NCBI GenBank assembly: GCA_023450085.1
Contig: JAEXHI010000025.1
Location: 327,939 to 391,938, forward strand
DNA: 64,000 nucleotides
From: Bacteroidota bacterium
GTDB lineage: Bacteria > Bacteroidota > Bacteroidia > Sphingobacteriales > Sphingobacteriaceae
Direction: 5' to 3'
The first letter of the stretch is position 1. Each line of letters starts with the position of its first letter. Positions 34,012 to 42,734 of this stretch are shown one piece after another. The position numbers and the translations under genes are program-made. Below the pieces are notes generated by a model, which saw only the letters and a program-made list of their open reading frames with translations, did no database searches and was not told the DNA's origin.

Positions 34012-35661
34012 TTAAAATTCGATACTACGTCCACCACGTGGAGACAATTCTGGTTCTGGTTTTTTAGGGGTATTATTTTCCGTGGAATGATCGCGTTCAT
34101 CCTCTACTTTATGATTTAAAGAAGTAGCAGATACCGCTCTTAAGTTAGCCCATTCCCTAATAGATTTGATCTTTTCTGCCTGTGTAATGACTAAAGGTAC
34201 AGTTGCTTCTATCGCCAACACAAAATCATCTACTTTAATTGCCCTATTCTCTGAAAAGGCTTCAAAAAGTGCCGAAACCACTACTTGTTCTATTTCTGCT
34301 CCCGTAAAACCTTCTGTTCTATCTACCAGAGAAGAAATTAAAGCCCCATCAACAACCAAATTACCTAATACGGTAGGATTATTTAGTCGCTTGTTCAAAT
34401 GGATTTTTAGGATAATTTCGCGTTCAGCACGCGTAGGCAAATCCACAAAAAAGATTTCATCAAAACGTCCCTTACGCATCAATTCAGGGGGCAAACCATC
34501 AATATTATTGGCTGTAGCTACTACAAAAACAAACTTTTCTTTCTCCTGCATCCAGGTTAGAAAAGTTCCAAAAAGTCTAGTTGCGGTACCACTATCACCT
34601 GATGAACCTATTCCTGAAAAGGCTTTCTCAATCTCGTCTATCCACAATACGCAAGGTGACATGGCTTCGGCAGTTTGTATCACATTACGCATATTACGCT
34701 CACTGCTTCCCACAATCCCACTGAAAACTGCTCCCATATCCAGCCTCAACAACGGCACGTTCCATGAAGTACTCACGGTTTTAGCGGTGAGACTTTTACC
34801 ACAACCAGGCAAACCAGTAATTAACACACCTCGAGGGGCAGGGATATTATATGCTCTCGCTTCTTCAGACCATGAAGCTTCTCTTTTCTTGAGCCATTTT
34901 TTCAGGTTCTCCAAGCCACCTATATCTTCCATTTTCAGCTTAGGCATACTGAACTCCAAAAGACCATTCCTATGGATAATTTGCTTTTTCTCCTCGGCTA
35001 TGGTCGATATATCTGTTTCATCCAAAATACCATCTTTCACAATAGATAAGGCGAATGCATTTTCTGCCTCATTAAGTGTTAAGCCACTTGCAGCTTCGCA
35101 TAATTTTGAAACGGTATTATTTTCAGCGATATTAAATCGTAGACGTTCGTTCTGTTTATTCTGCTCAATCAGATTATTAAGCACCTGTTGGATTTCTTCC
35201 TTTGTAGGCAGTTTAAATTCTTTAATCAGAATTTCTTTTTGTAAGGAATCTGGAATAAATTTTTCATATCCCGTAATGATCAACGTTTTTAGAAAAGAAC
35301 CGTCTTTGATTTTCCAAACCAGATCTTTTAATTTTCTTACAATGTTTTGGTCAACATGGGGTTGAGAGAGATCGGCATACAAATCCTTAAGGATAAAAAT
35401 ACCGTCTTCGTTTACTTCGTCAATAAATTCTAATGCCGAGATGGCCGTTTTAATATTGCTTCGTTCTGCTTTATCGTCTTTAGTAAAGCCATCTACTACG
35501 GTCCATTCCCAAATTGGTCGTGGTTTATTAAAAAGCGAAGGGTTGTTGATGGTGCTTTTTACCACATCTACAAACCTTCTTTCTTCCCAAGTAATAACGT
35601 ATAAAATAGAAAACCTAGCTTTGATTAATGAAGCTAACTCGGAAGAGAATTCAGATGCCAT
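34012..35661 (-). CDS. Ycf46-like AAA+ ATPase
   Basis: 549 residues. The N-terminal domain begins LASLIKARFSILYVITWEER with RPIWEWTVVDGF, as in Ycf46 proteins. The AAA+ module (about 250-470) has GLPGCGKSLTAKT (Walker A, near residue 285), CVLWIDEIEKAF (Walker B), FVVATANNIDGLP (sensor 1) and PELMRKGRFDEIFFVD (arginine finger region), then the lid. A polar tail ends SPRGGRSIEF, shared with the HhH membrane protein. It is the first gene of the five-gene cluster. Ycf46 has been linked to regulation of photosynthesis in cyanobacteria, which cannot apply directly in this heterotroph. An unfoldase or assembly ATPase role is inferred. Confidence 0.85.
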   Translation of the reverse strand: MASEFSSELASLIKARFSILYVITWEERRFVDVVKSTINNPSLFNKPRPIWEWTVVDGFTKDDKAERSNIKTAISALEFIDEVNEDGIFILKDLYADLSQPHVDQNIVRKLKDLVWKIKDGSFLKTLIITGYEKFIPDSLQKEILIKEFKLPTKEEIQQVLNNLIEQNKQNERLRFNIAENNTVSKLCEAASGLTLNEAENAFALSIVKDGILDETDISTIAEEKKQIIHRNGLLEFSMPKLKMEDIGGLENLKKWLKKREASWSEEARAYNIPAPRGVLITGLPGCGKSLTAKTVSTSWNVPLLRLDMGAVFSGIVGSSERNMRNVIQTAEAMSPCVLWIDEIEKAFSGIGSSGDSGTATRLFGTFLTWMQEKEKFVFVVATANNIDGLPPELMRKGRFDEIFFVDLPTRAEREIILKIHLNKRLNNPTVLGNLVVDGALISSLVDRTEGFTGAEIEQVVVSALFEAFSENRAIKVDDFVLAIEATVPLVITQAEKIKSIREWANLRAVSATSLNHKVEDERDHSTENNTPKKPEPELSPRGGRSIEF

Positions 35662-35729
35662 AGTTTGTTAATTCTAGAAATAACAATTATAACACATTTA
35701 AATCTATTGCCCACACTAAAAATAAAAAA

Positions 35730-35744
35730 AGGCCTTAATGGCCT
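35730..35744 (-). terminator. Terminator of the AMP nucleosidase gene
   Basis: Short arms aggcc/ggcct with a five-base loop; on the minus strand seven T follow. It lies about 30 bases beyond the stop. Confidence 0.6.
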
Positions 35745-35772
35745 CATTTACATCTGTGATTTATGAAAACAA

Positions 35773-36636
35773 TTAAAACTGAAGATGCTTAACGGTTAAG
35801 CCTCCATTGATCAGTTGTTTTAACGAATCGATACCGATTCTAAGATGTGTCTCCACATAGTTAGCAGTCACAGAACTATCGCTCTCACTCGTTTTTACTC
35901 CTTCCGGAATCATTGGTTGATCCGAAACCAATAACAAAGCTCCAGTTGGAATTTTATTGGCAAAACCTGTAGTGAAAATAGTAGCTGTTTCCATATCTAC
36001 CGCCATGGCACGCAAGCTCTTCAAGTATTTCTTAAATTCTTTGTCGTGCTCCCAAACCCTACGGTTGGTAGTGTAGCAGGTTCCAGTCCAATAATCACGA
36101 GAGTGCTCTCTAATGGTTGTTGAAATAGCCTTTTGCAAAGCGAAGGCTGGTAGTGCAGGTACTTCGGCTGGCAGGTAATCATTTGAAGTACCTTCTCCCC
36201 TAATGGCCGCAATTGGAAGAATCAAATCACCAATTTGGTTTTTCTTCTTCAAACCACCACATTTTCCTAAAAACAATACTGCTTTTGGTTGAATGGCAGT
36301 CAACAAATCCATCATGGTAGCCGCTAGTGGACTTCCCATACCAAAATTGATAATGGTGATCCCATTTGCAGTAACACTTTGCATAGGTTTATCTAAGCCG
36401 TAAATAGGTGCATTGTCATTCCATTCAGAGAACAAAGTCACATACTTGCTAAAGTTGGTTAACAAAATGTACTGACCAAATTCCTCCAGCGGACGTCCTG
36501 TGTAACGAGGCAACCAGTTCTTTACGATATCTTCTTTGCTTTTTAAGCCTTTTCTAACTGGAGTTTCAACCTCTTTTACCTTCTTCGCCTTGTTTACTAC
36601 TTCTTCATCTTTCTTTACATCTTTTTCTTCATTCAT
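35773..36636 (-). CDS. amn: AMP nucleosidase (short Bacteroidota type)
   Basis: Cleaves AMP to adenine and ribose 5-phosphate. 287 residues, the short form with the phosphorylase-type domain and a basic/acidic N-terminal extension (about residues 1-30, Lys/Glu-rich). Motifs: GITIINFGMGSPLAATMMDL, KAVLFLGKCGGLK, AIRGEGTSNDYLP, AVDMETATIFTTG, LLLVSDQPMIPEGVKT. It is monocistronic with its own terminator. Confidence 0.9.
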   Translation of the reverse strand: MNEEKDVKKDEEVVNKAKKVKEVETPVRKGLKSKEDIVKNWLPRYTGRPLEEFGQYILLTNFSKYVTLFSEWNDNAPIYGLDKPMQSVTANGITIINFGMGSPLAATMMDLLTAIQPKAVLFLGKCGGLKKKNQIGDLILPIAAIRGEGTSNDYLPAEVPALPAFALQKAISTTIREHSRDYWTGTCYTTNRRVWEHDKEFKKYLKSLRAMAVDMETATIFTTGFANKIPTGALLLVSDQPMIPEGVKTSESDSSVTANYVETHLRIGIDSLKQLINGGLTVKHLQF

Positions 36637-36690
36637 AAGTTTTCTCCTTTCTTTAAATTTATAAAATAATAATTAACATTTTTCATAAAG

Positions 36691-36888
36691 TAAACCATTA
36701 AGGAATTAAGGACATTAAGTTTTTAATAAAATATCCTTTGGTATTCAACCTATCTCAGGCCGTGTCTGGCGAGGACACCAAACGTCGCTTACTGCCAAAG
36801 GACGGCGTCCCCGCCGTTACTGTAAAACAGTTTCTAAGTTTTTAAAAAGAGAAATACCTCTTAATGTTTCTTAACTCCTTAATGTTTA
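36691..36888. repeat. About 200-base nested inverted repeat
   Basis: Outer 29-base arms and an inner G+C-rich pair share one centre near 36790. The inner ggcgaggacacc and ggcgtccccgcc stand out by base composition from the A+T-rich surroundings. It is probably a small non-autonomous element or a REP-type repeat. Confidence 0.6.
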
Positions 36889-36935
36889 AATTATCTTTTT
36901 AATTCCCAACCTATCTAAAAGAACAGGTTAAAAAA

Positions 36936-36956
36936 AATCCCGAACAAGTCGGGATT
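36936..36956 (-). terminator. Intrinsic terminator of clpX
   Basis: Arms aatcccga and tcgggatt with a short loop; on the minus strand seven T follow. It lies nine bases past the clpX stop. Confidence 0.8.
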
Positions 36957-36964
36957 AGTATTTT

Positions 36965-38203
36965 TTATGCAGCTTTAAGTTTTTTGAAATCTGATTTCTC
37001 AAACTTTTCTTTCGCATAGTCGAGTGTAATCTCCAACTCTTTCACCTCATTGTCTGATGGTGTTTCAAACATGGCATCCAACATAATGGATTCGCAAATA
37101 GACCTCAATCCCCTTGCTCCAAGTTTATACTCCATGGCCTTATCCACAATAAACTCTAAAACTTCATTGTCAAACTTCAAGTTCACATTCTCATAATTGA
37201 ACAATTTCACATATTGTTTAATCAACGAGTTTTTAGGCTCTGTAAGGATATTTCTCAACGCTTCCTTGTCCAATGGGTCCAAGTGAGTTAAAACTGGCAC
37301 ACGGCCAATTAATTCAGGAATTAAACCAAATGATTTTAAATCCTGTGGCGTAATGTACTTGTAAAGATTTTTAAGATCTAAATCAACCTCGTCTTTCTTT
37401 ACTTTATAACCTACGGCCTGCGTACGCAAACGATTGGCAATTTTTCTTTCGATACCGTCAAAAGCACCGCCGCAGATGAACAAAATGTTATTGGTGTTTA
37501 CCGCAATCATTTTTTGGTCTGGATGTTTCCTTCCTCCTTGTGGTGGTACATTTACAATGGTACCTTCCAAAATTTTCAACAAGGCCTGTTGTACACCCTC
37601 ACCACTTACATCTCTGGTAATCGATGGATTGTCGCTTTTACGAGCCACTTTATCTACCTCATCAATGTAAACAATACCACGTTCTGCTGAGGCCACATCA
37701 TAATCTGCAGCTTGTAACAAGCGGGTTAAAATACTTTCAACATCCTCTCCCACATAACCTGCTTCAGTAAGTACCGTAGCATCTACAATACAAAATGGCA
37801 CGTGTAAGATCTTGGCAATTGTTTTAGCTAAAAGGGTTTTTCCTGTACCAGTTTCACCTACCAACATGATGTTAGATTTTTCAATCTCCACCTCGTCCTT
37901 ATCTATCTTTTGGCTCAAGCGCTTATAGTGATTATACACCGCTACCGAAAGTACTTTTTTAGCATCGTATTGTCCAATTACGTATTGGTCCAAGTGAGCT
38001 TTAATTTCGGCTGGTTTTAAAAGCTTGAACGTTTCATCAAAAGCTTTGCCTTTTTTGTTGCCTAGCTCTTGCGCCAGTAGTACGTTGGCCTGATTAACAC
38101 ATTTGTCGCAGATGTAAGCATCCAATCCCTCAATTAACATTAGGGTTTCATTTTTTGGAGTCCCACAAAACGAGCAATGTGAATCTTTTCCTTGTCTAGC
38201 CAT
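36965..38203 (-). CDS. clpX: ATP-dependent Clp protease ATP-binding subunit ClpX
   Basis: Unfoldase that feeds tagged proteins to ClpP. 412 residues. The N-terminal C4 zinc finger is CSFCGTPKNE...CDKCVNQ (about 10-40). The AAA+ core has GETGTGKTLLAKTIA (Walker A) and IVYIDEVDKVARK (Walker B), then the pore loop GYVGEDVE and the IGF-like loop region needed for ClpP docking. It lies 78 bases after clpP on the same strand. Confidence 0.98.
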   Translation of the reverse strand: MARQGKDSHCSFCGTPKNETLMLIEGLDAYICDKCVNQANVLLAQELGNKKGKAFDETFKLLKPAEIKAHLDQYVIGQYDAKKVLSVAVYNHYKRLSQKIDKDEVEIEKSNIMLVGETGTGKTLLAKTIAKILHVPFCIVDATVLTEAGYVGEDVESILTRLLQAADYDVASAERGIVYIDEVDKVARKSDNPSITRDVSGEGVQQALLKILEGTIVNVPPQGGRKHPDQKMIAVNTNNILFICGGAFDGIERKIANRLRTQAVGYKVKKDEVDLDLKNLYKYITPQDLKSFGLIPELIGRVPVLTHLDPLDKEALRNILTEPKNSLIKQYVKLFNYENVNLKFDNEVLEFIVDKAMEYKLGARGLRSICESIMLDAMFETPSDNEVKELEITLDYAKEKFEKSDFKKLKAA

Positions 38204-38281
38204 TTTCAGTTTTCAATTTCAATTTTCAATTTACAGTTTTCAGTTTGGATGGTTATTGCCCACTGTAAACTGTCAACTGAT

Positions 38282-38968
38282 TTATTTATTCGATCCTAAC
38301 ACCTCATCAATCATTCCAAAACTTTTTGCTTCGTCTGAAGTCATCCAGTAATCACGGTCAGAAGCCTTCTCTACCCATTCGTAGGTTTGGCCTGAATGTG
38401 ATGAAATGATGTCATATAATTCTTTTTTCAATTTAAGCATTTCTCTCAAATTGATTTCCATATCTGATGCTACCCCTTGCGCACCTCCCGATGGCTGGTG
38501 AATCATCACTCTAGAATGTTTTAACGCTGCACGTTTGCCTTTAGCGCCCGCAACCAATAAAACTGCTCCCATAGAAGCTGCCATACCAGTACAGATGGTT
38601 GCTACATCTGGTGAAATGTATTGCATGGTATCGTAAATACCTAAACCTGCATAAACAGAACCACCTGGTGAATTGATGTAAATCTGGATATCTCTATGTG
38701 CATCTACCGATTGCAAGAACAACAATTGCGCTTGAATGATGTTTGCATTTTGGTCATAAACAGCATCACCTAAAAAAATGATACGGTCCATCATCAAACG
38801 AGAGAAAACGTCCATTTGTGCAACGTTCAACTGACGCTCTTCAATGATATAAGGAGTCATTGATTTTGGTGAGTTGTTGGTAGCACCAATAAATCTATCT
38901 ACGTTCAATCCGTTAATGCGATGGTGTTTAACGGCATATTTTCTAAATTCGTCTTTATCTATTTTCAT
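38282..38968 (-). CDS. clpP: ATP-dependent Clp protease proteolytic subunit ClpP
   Basis: 228-residue serine protease. The catalytic Ser is in TGMAASMGAVLLVAG, the His in SRVMIHQPSGG, and the Asp in ASDRDYWMTSDEAKSFGMID. An N-terminal stretch of about 30 residues precedes the usual start region (YIIEERQLNVAQMDVFSRLM). It is upstream of clpX and downstream of tig, the order tig-clpP-clpX as in many bacteria. Confidence 0.97.
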   Translation of the reverse strand: MKIDKDEFRKYAVKHHRINGLNVDRFIGATNNSPKSMTPYIIEERQLNVAQMDVFSRLMMDRIIFLGDAVYDQNANIIQAQLLFLQSVDAHRDIQIYINSPGGSVYAGLGIYDTMQYISPDVATICTGMAASMGAVLLVAGAKGKRAALKHSRVMIHQPSGGAQGVASDMEINLREMLKLKKELYDIISSHSGQTYEWVEKASDRDYWMTSDEAKSFGMIDEVLGSNK

Positions 38969-39016
38969 GATCGGGTCTTGAGTTATGCGTTTGGTGTTTA
39001 GCGTTGTCTACTATCC

Positions 39017-39024
39017 CAAAGCTA
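39017..39024 (-). promoter_or_regulatory. -7 promoter box TAGCTTTG of clpP
   Basis: A minus-strand match to TAnnTTTG, 49 bases upstream of the clpP start. It suggests that clpP-clpX has a promoter separate from tig. Confidence 0.5.
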
Positions 39025-39211
39025 ATTTATTTCAGTAAATATTTTCTAAGATTCCTTAATTTTCGTGCCAATCTCCGCACTCCGCTAAAATAGCAGATTA
39101 TACGACAATATGAAATACCTTATTTATTAACGAAATCTTATCCATCCTTTATTTACGCTTCAAAAAACCTATTCAAACACTTTAAAAACATAAAATGAAT
39201 GGCTTTTATAT

Positions 39212-39246
39212 AACAAGAGTCCCGATTTTACATCGGGACTCTTGTT
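39212..39246. terminator. Long hairpin after trigger factor gene
   Basis: Perfect 15-base arms aacaagagtcccgat and atcgggactcttgtt with a five-base loop, 64 bases past the tig stop. The T-run is weak on both strands, so termination may be modest. Confidence 0.6.
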
Positions 39247-39309
39247 TATTTCATGACTGACAAACGGTCAGTTCAACTATTTATCGTCATTGCGAGGCAC
39301 GCTTGTTCC

Positions 39310-40656
39310 TTACTTCAACTCCGTAAATTTGTTGTAAGTAATTTCTTTTTCGTTTAAAGTAGCAACCGATTTAATATAATCGAAAACTTTCAATGCCTTC
39401 ACTTCTTCGAAAATACGGTTAGCATTTTCTTTCTCTTGCAAGAAGTTAGCCGCATATTGTGCCAATTGGTCTTCTGGAAGAGGAGTCGGGCTATACATTC
39501 TGAATTGAGCATCTAAACGTTGTTTAGCAGCTTCAAAAACATCTTTGTAATCAATTTTGATATCGTTGTCTTTGATGATTTTGTTTTCAATCAAAGTCCA
39601 TTTCAAGTTTTTAGCGAAATCGTCATAACCTTGAGCCAACTCTTCGTCAGTTAATTTTTCGTTGGTAGCTTTTAACCACTTACGTAAAAATTCATCTGGC
39701 AATTGCATTTTAGTTTGCTCAGTAAATTGAGTGTAAATATCGTTTTGCAATTTACGGTCAGCATCTTGCTTAAACATCGACTCAATTTCTTCCGTGATTT
39801 TAGCGGTGAAACCAGCTTCATCTTTTACGGCATCAGCACCAAAAATTTTGTCAAAGAACTCTTGGTTCAAATCAGCTTCCTCTAAACGGTTTACGTTTTT
39901 AACGGTCACTTGGAATTTAGATTTCAACTCTGCAGCATCTTCCTCACTGATGTTCAATAATTTTGCAATTGCAGCAGCATCACCACCAAAAGCTTTGTTT
40001 ACATCAAGTTCCAAAGTGTCATCTTTTTTAACCCCTACTAAGGTTTTCAAGATTTTTTTGTCGGTAACGGCATCAGTACGGATAGAACCAGTAGCTGAAA
40101 TACCACCTTCAAACTCAGAACCATCGTTAGCCAATTGCTTCAATTCAGCATAAAGGATATCACCTTCAGCAGAAACTTCAGGATTGGTCATTTTACCGTA
40201 GCTCTTACGGATATTTTTGATACGCTCGTTTAAAGTCTCTTCATCAGCTTTAACGTTGTATTGCGTAAATTTATCTTTTGATGATACCTCGATATCAACT
40301 GCTGGTGCTAAACCTAGCTCGTAAGCAAAGTTGAAAGTATCGTTATAATCCCAGTTGTATTGGTTTTCGTCTTCTTGTACAGGAAGTGGTTGACCTAAAA
40401 TCTCAACACTGTTATCAGTTAGGTATTTTGAAATGTTATCGTTCAACATATTGTTGATTTCCTCTACCAAGATGCTTTTGCCGTACATTCTTTTAATGTG
40501 TGCAGCTGGCACCATCCCTTTACGGAAACCAGGTAAATTAGCCTTTTTAGCTTGCTCCTTAATCGCTTTCTCTACGTTCGGAGTATAATCTTCAGGGGCT
40601 AAAGTAATTTTAACTAAAGCATTTAAATCGTCAATTTTTTCCTGTACGATATTCAT
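39310..40656 (-). CDS. tig: Trigger factor, ribosome-associated chaperone
   Basis: 448 residues. The N-terminal ribosome-binding domain has the signature NLPGFRKGMVPAAHIKRMYGKS (about 37-58). The PPIase-like middle domain (about 150-250) is divergent, with EGGISATGSI, as usual in Bacteroidota. A helical C-terminal chaperone domain follows. It heads the tig-clpP-clpX block. Confidence 0.93.
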   Translation of the reverse strand: MNIVQEKIDDLNALVKITLAPEDYTPNVEKAIKEQAKKANLPGFRKGMVPAAHIKRMYGKSILVEEINNMLNDNISKYLTDNSVEILGQPLPVQEDENQYNWDYNDTFNFAYELGLAPAVDIEVSSKDKFTQYNVKADEETLNERIKNIRKSYGKMTNPEVSAEGDILYAELKQLANDGSEFEGGISATGSIRTDAVTDKKILKTLVGVKKDDTLELDVNKAFGGDAAAIAKLLNISEEDAAELKSKFQVTVKNVNRLEEADLNQEFFDKIFGADAVKDEAGFTAKITEEIESMFKQDADRKLQNDIYTQFTEQTKMQLPDEFLRKWLKATNEKLTDEELAQGYDDFAKNLKWTLIENKIIKDNDIKIDYKDVFEAAKQRLDAQFRMYSPTPLPEDQLAQYAANFLQEKENANRIFEEVKALKVFDYIKSVATLNEKEITYNKFTELK

Positions 40657-40756
40657 TTTTTATGATTGAGTGTGAGTACTGAGCAATGAGCATGAGATTT
40701 CTAACCACAAACCCTTCTCAAGTATTTTATTTATTAAAATTCCCTTTTAAAATAAA

Positions 40757-40782
40757 ACCGTCCCAATTTACATTGGAACGGT
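40757..40782 (-). terminator. Terminator of tRNA-Leu(TAG)
   Basis: Arms accgtcccaat and attggaacggt pair with one mismatch. On the minus strand ttttatttt follows. It begins about 10 bases past the tRNA 3' end. Confidence 0.7.
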
Positions 40783-40792
40783 CAATCGTTAG

Positions 40793-40874
40793 TGCGGAAG
40801 AAGGGACTCGAACCCCCACGCCGTGAAGCGCCAGATCCTAAGTCTGGTGCGGCTACCAATTACGCCACTTCCGC
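40793..40874 (-). tRNA. tRNA-Leu, anticodon TAG
   Basis: Minus strand, 82 bases, class II. Acceptor GCGGAAG/CTTCCGC plus discriminator A; D-arm TGGCGTAATTGGTAGCCGC; anticodon stem CCAGA/TCTGG with loop CTTAGGA (anticodon TAG); a long variable arm; T-loop TTCGAGT. CCA is not encoded. Confidence 0.96.
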
Positions 40875-40896
40875 AGTTAGGATTTATTTAGGACTG

Positions 40897-40904
40897 CAAA
40901 AATA
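40897..40904 (-). promoter_or_regulatory. -7 promoter box TATTTTTG of tRNA-Leu(TAG)
   Basis: A minus-strand TAnnTTTG match 23 bases upstream of the tRNA. A TTG about 20 bases further upstream fits the -33 box. Confidence 0.6.
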
Positions 40905-41001
40905 GAAATTAGATTGATTATTTCACAACATTTGCCAAAAAAAATTCCATTTTATTTTACTTTAACCCCTAAGCCATTCATATTCAACCAAATTAAAATC
41001 A

Positions 41002-41868
41002 CTAATATCCTGCCCCGCTAATAGAAAGGCTTTCCGCTCCTGCTGCTACCTGCACTTTTGATGCATTTACGTCAAAATATTTAACCGCTGGGCACATCAT
41101 TTCTGTATAACGCGTTTTCTTAAAAGGCACGGCGGTTAACTTTCCATCCACCAGCCTATATAAATTGGTCGACTTCCATTCCGCATGGAGCACTTTAGTT
41201 TTGGTCGCTTGCACAGGCTTACCCTCGTTACCCACTTGGTCAATAGCATTTACACGTTTAAATTCACCTAAATCTTTCAGTAAATAACCGTCGCATTCAA
41301 ATTCCCTTTCAAATTTTTTACCTGCACCCTCCACTACAAATCGCACTTTTTTATCCGCAACTAAAACCAGCGACATTTTTATTTCCTCTCCAGGATACCA
41401 ATAGTAAGCTTTCTGCGCAGGGGCATTTTCAAAAACCGCTAGCTGTCCACTTTCATGTCCCGTACGCCTTAAAAACGGTCTAAACGCTTTACGTTCTTTA
41501 GAAACCTGTCCATTTTCTTCTTTAATTACCTCCCAAGCCATTCCTATATCCGTTTCCTGATTTCCCATGCTCCCACCCAAATAAATAGAAGGATTGTCTA
41601 AATACTGCCCAGGCTTTTTGGCATGCACTCGTTGTGGGTCAAACTCAATACGAGGCAACACCACTGTTCCTTCAATACCTCTCCAATAATCGTGGCTCGA
41701 AACCAGTTTACGATAATAGGCACCTTCAAAACAAGGCTTTTGTGCCACAGGCAATATTTCATTAACAATAGCAACATCAGTCACTTGGCCAAGCTTAGCC
41801 GTTTGTTGTACACCACAAGCAAGCAAGCTTACACTCAACAAAGAAAATCCAATATTTAAAACACGCAT
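41002..41868 (-). CDS. Lipoprotein of unknown function (288 aa)
   Basis: A signal sequence ends in the lipobox SLLACGVQQ (Cys18). The mature part is beta-rich, with YYRKLVSSHDYWRGIEGTVVLP, YLDNPSIYLGGSMGNQETDIG and YYWYPGEEIKMSLVLVADKKVRFVVEG, perhaps a lectin-like or jelly-roll domain. No catalytic motif was seen and I do not recognise the family. It is monocistronic. Confidence 0.72.
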   Translation of the reverse strand: MRVLNIGFSLLSVSLLACGVQQTAKLGQVTDVAIVNEILPVAQKPCFEGAYYRKLVSSHDYWRGIEGTVVLPRIEFDPQRVHAKKPGQYLDNPSIYLGGSMGNQETDIGMAWEVIKEENGQVSKERKAFRPFLRRTGHESGQLAVFENAPAQKAYYWYPGEEIKMSLVLVADKKVRFVVEGAGKKFEREFECDGYLLKDLGEFKRVNAIDQVGNEGKPVQATKTKVLHAEWKSTNLYRLVDGKLTAVPFKKTRYTEMMCPAVKYFDVNASKVQVAAGAESLSISGAGY

Positions 41869-41930
41869 AATTCAAAAATTTAAAAACTAAATTATAATTT
41901 TTAAATTATTTTAAAAATAGATTCTAAAAG

Positions 41931-42734
41931 TTATTCGCTAAGTAATTGATTTTGAAAATCAAAGAAATACTGTACCGCCTTTACCAAACGACTGCCATAC
42001 CACGAAAACATCTCTCCGTCAACCAAAATCACTTTAGTTTGTGGCAAAACCCGTTGAAGCTCTTCAATATGTTTCTCTTTAAATGGATAAGGTTCCGAAG
42101 ACAGGAAAATAAATTGAGGGTTAAGCGCAATCAACTCGGCCACCTCAATTTCTGGGTATCGCGCTTCATTTACCACATTGCGCAAGCCAATTTTCCTTAA
42201 AATATTATCAATAAAAGTATTTCTTCCTGCAAACATATAAGGATCCTTCCAAATCACATATGCTACCGTTTGGTCAATTCCTTTGCTTAATGCCAAAGCC
42301 TGCAAATCGTTAAAACCAGCCCTAATCAAATGGTTCAAATAGGACGCTTCGGGTTGCCTATCAACCAAATCCCCGATATCGGTAATGGTCTGCATTGCAT
42401 CTTCCAAATGATAAATATCACTCATCCAAACTGGAAATTCCTGTTGCAGTAACTCAATGTCAGCTTTGCTATTCTCTTCCTTGTTGCCAATAATCAAATC
42501 GGGTTGCAGTTCCCTAATCACGTCAATCTTTAGCTTTTTGGTTCCTCCAACTTTTTGTTTGGCCGCAAACATTTCAATAGGATGTATGCAAAACTTTGTG
42601 AGACCAACAATTTGCTCGCTTAAACCTAACTCAAACAACAGCTCCGTTTGTGATGGCACCACCGAAACAATCCGTTTAGGCGGCCAGTTAATGATCATTT
42701 CGTTGCCCAGCTGGTCTGTAAAAGTTTTTTGCAT
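41931..42734 (-). CDS. BtuF/TroA-like helical-backbone metal-cofactor binding protein, apparently cytoplasmic
   Basis: 267 residues with a periplasmic-binding-protein fold of the Fe/B12 (BtuF/FhuD) type: RIVSVVPSQTELLFELGLSEQIVGLT, KLKIDVIRELQPDLIIGNKEEN, YPEIEVAELIALNPQFIFLSSEPYPF. It lacks a signal peptide and lipobox: the protein starts MQKTFTDQLGNEMIINWPPK. Stand-alone members without ABC genes are common in Bacteroidota and annotated as helical backbone metal receptors. The ligand is unknown. Confidence 0.82.
   Translation of the reverse strand: MQKTFTDQLGNEMIINWPPKRIVSVVPSQTELLFELGLSEQIVGLTKFCIHPIEMFAAKQKVGGTKKLKIDVIRELQPDLIIGNKEENSKADIELLQQEFPVWMSDIYHLEDAMQTITDIGDLVDRQPEASYLNHLIRAGFNDLQALALSKGIDQTVAYVIWKDPYMFAGRNTFIDNILRKIGLRNVVNEARYPEIEVAELIALNPQFIFLSSEPYPFKEKHIEELQRVLPQTKVILVDGEMFSWYGSRLVKAVQYFFDFQNQLLSE

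Larger units (their letters stand above)
36637..36964. other. 328-base intergenic region made of nested inverted repeats
   Basis: Outer arms at 36691-36719 and 36860-36888 (taaaccattaaggaattaag and mirror, about 90 percent identical) enclose an inner pair, ggcgaggac and gtccccgcc, near 36769-36817. The clpX terminator is at 36936-36956. No gene was seen. Confidence 0.65.
38969..39309. other. 341-base intergenic region between tig and clpP
   Basis: It contains the clpP -7 box (39017-39024), the tig hairpin (39212-39246) and a half copy of the cgtcattgcgag repeat near 39285. No gene was seen. Confidence 0.6.

Noticed and set aside
34166..35365. Forward ORF of 399 codons opposite the AAA+ gene
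   Set aside because: It is the antisense shadow of the ATPase gene, with low-complexity Ser/Ile-rich translation. The minus strand carries all AAA+ motifs.
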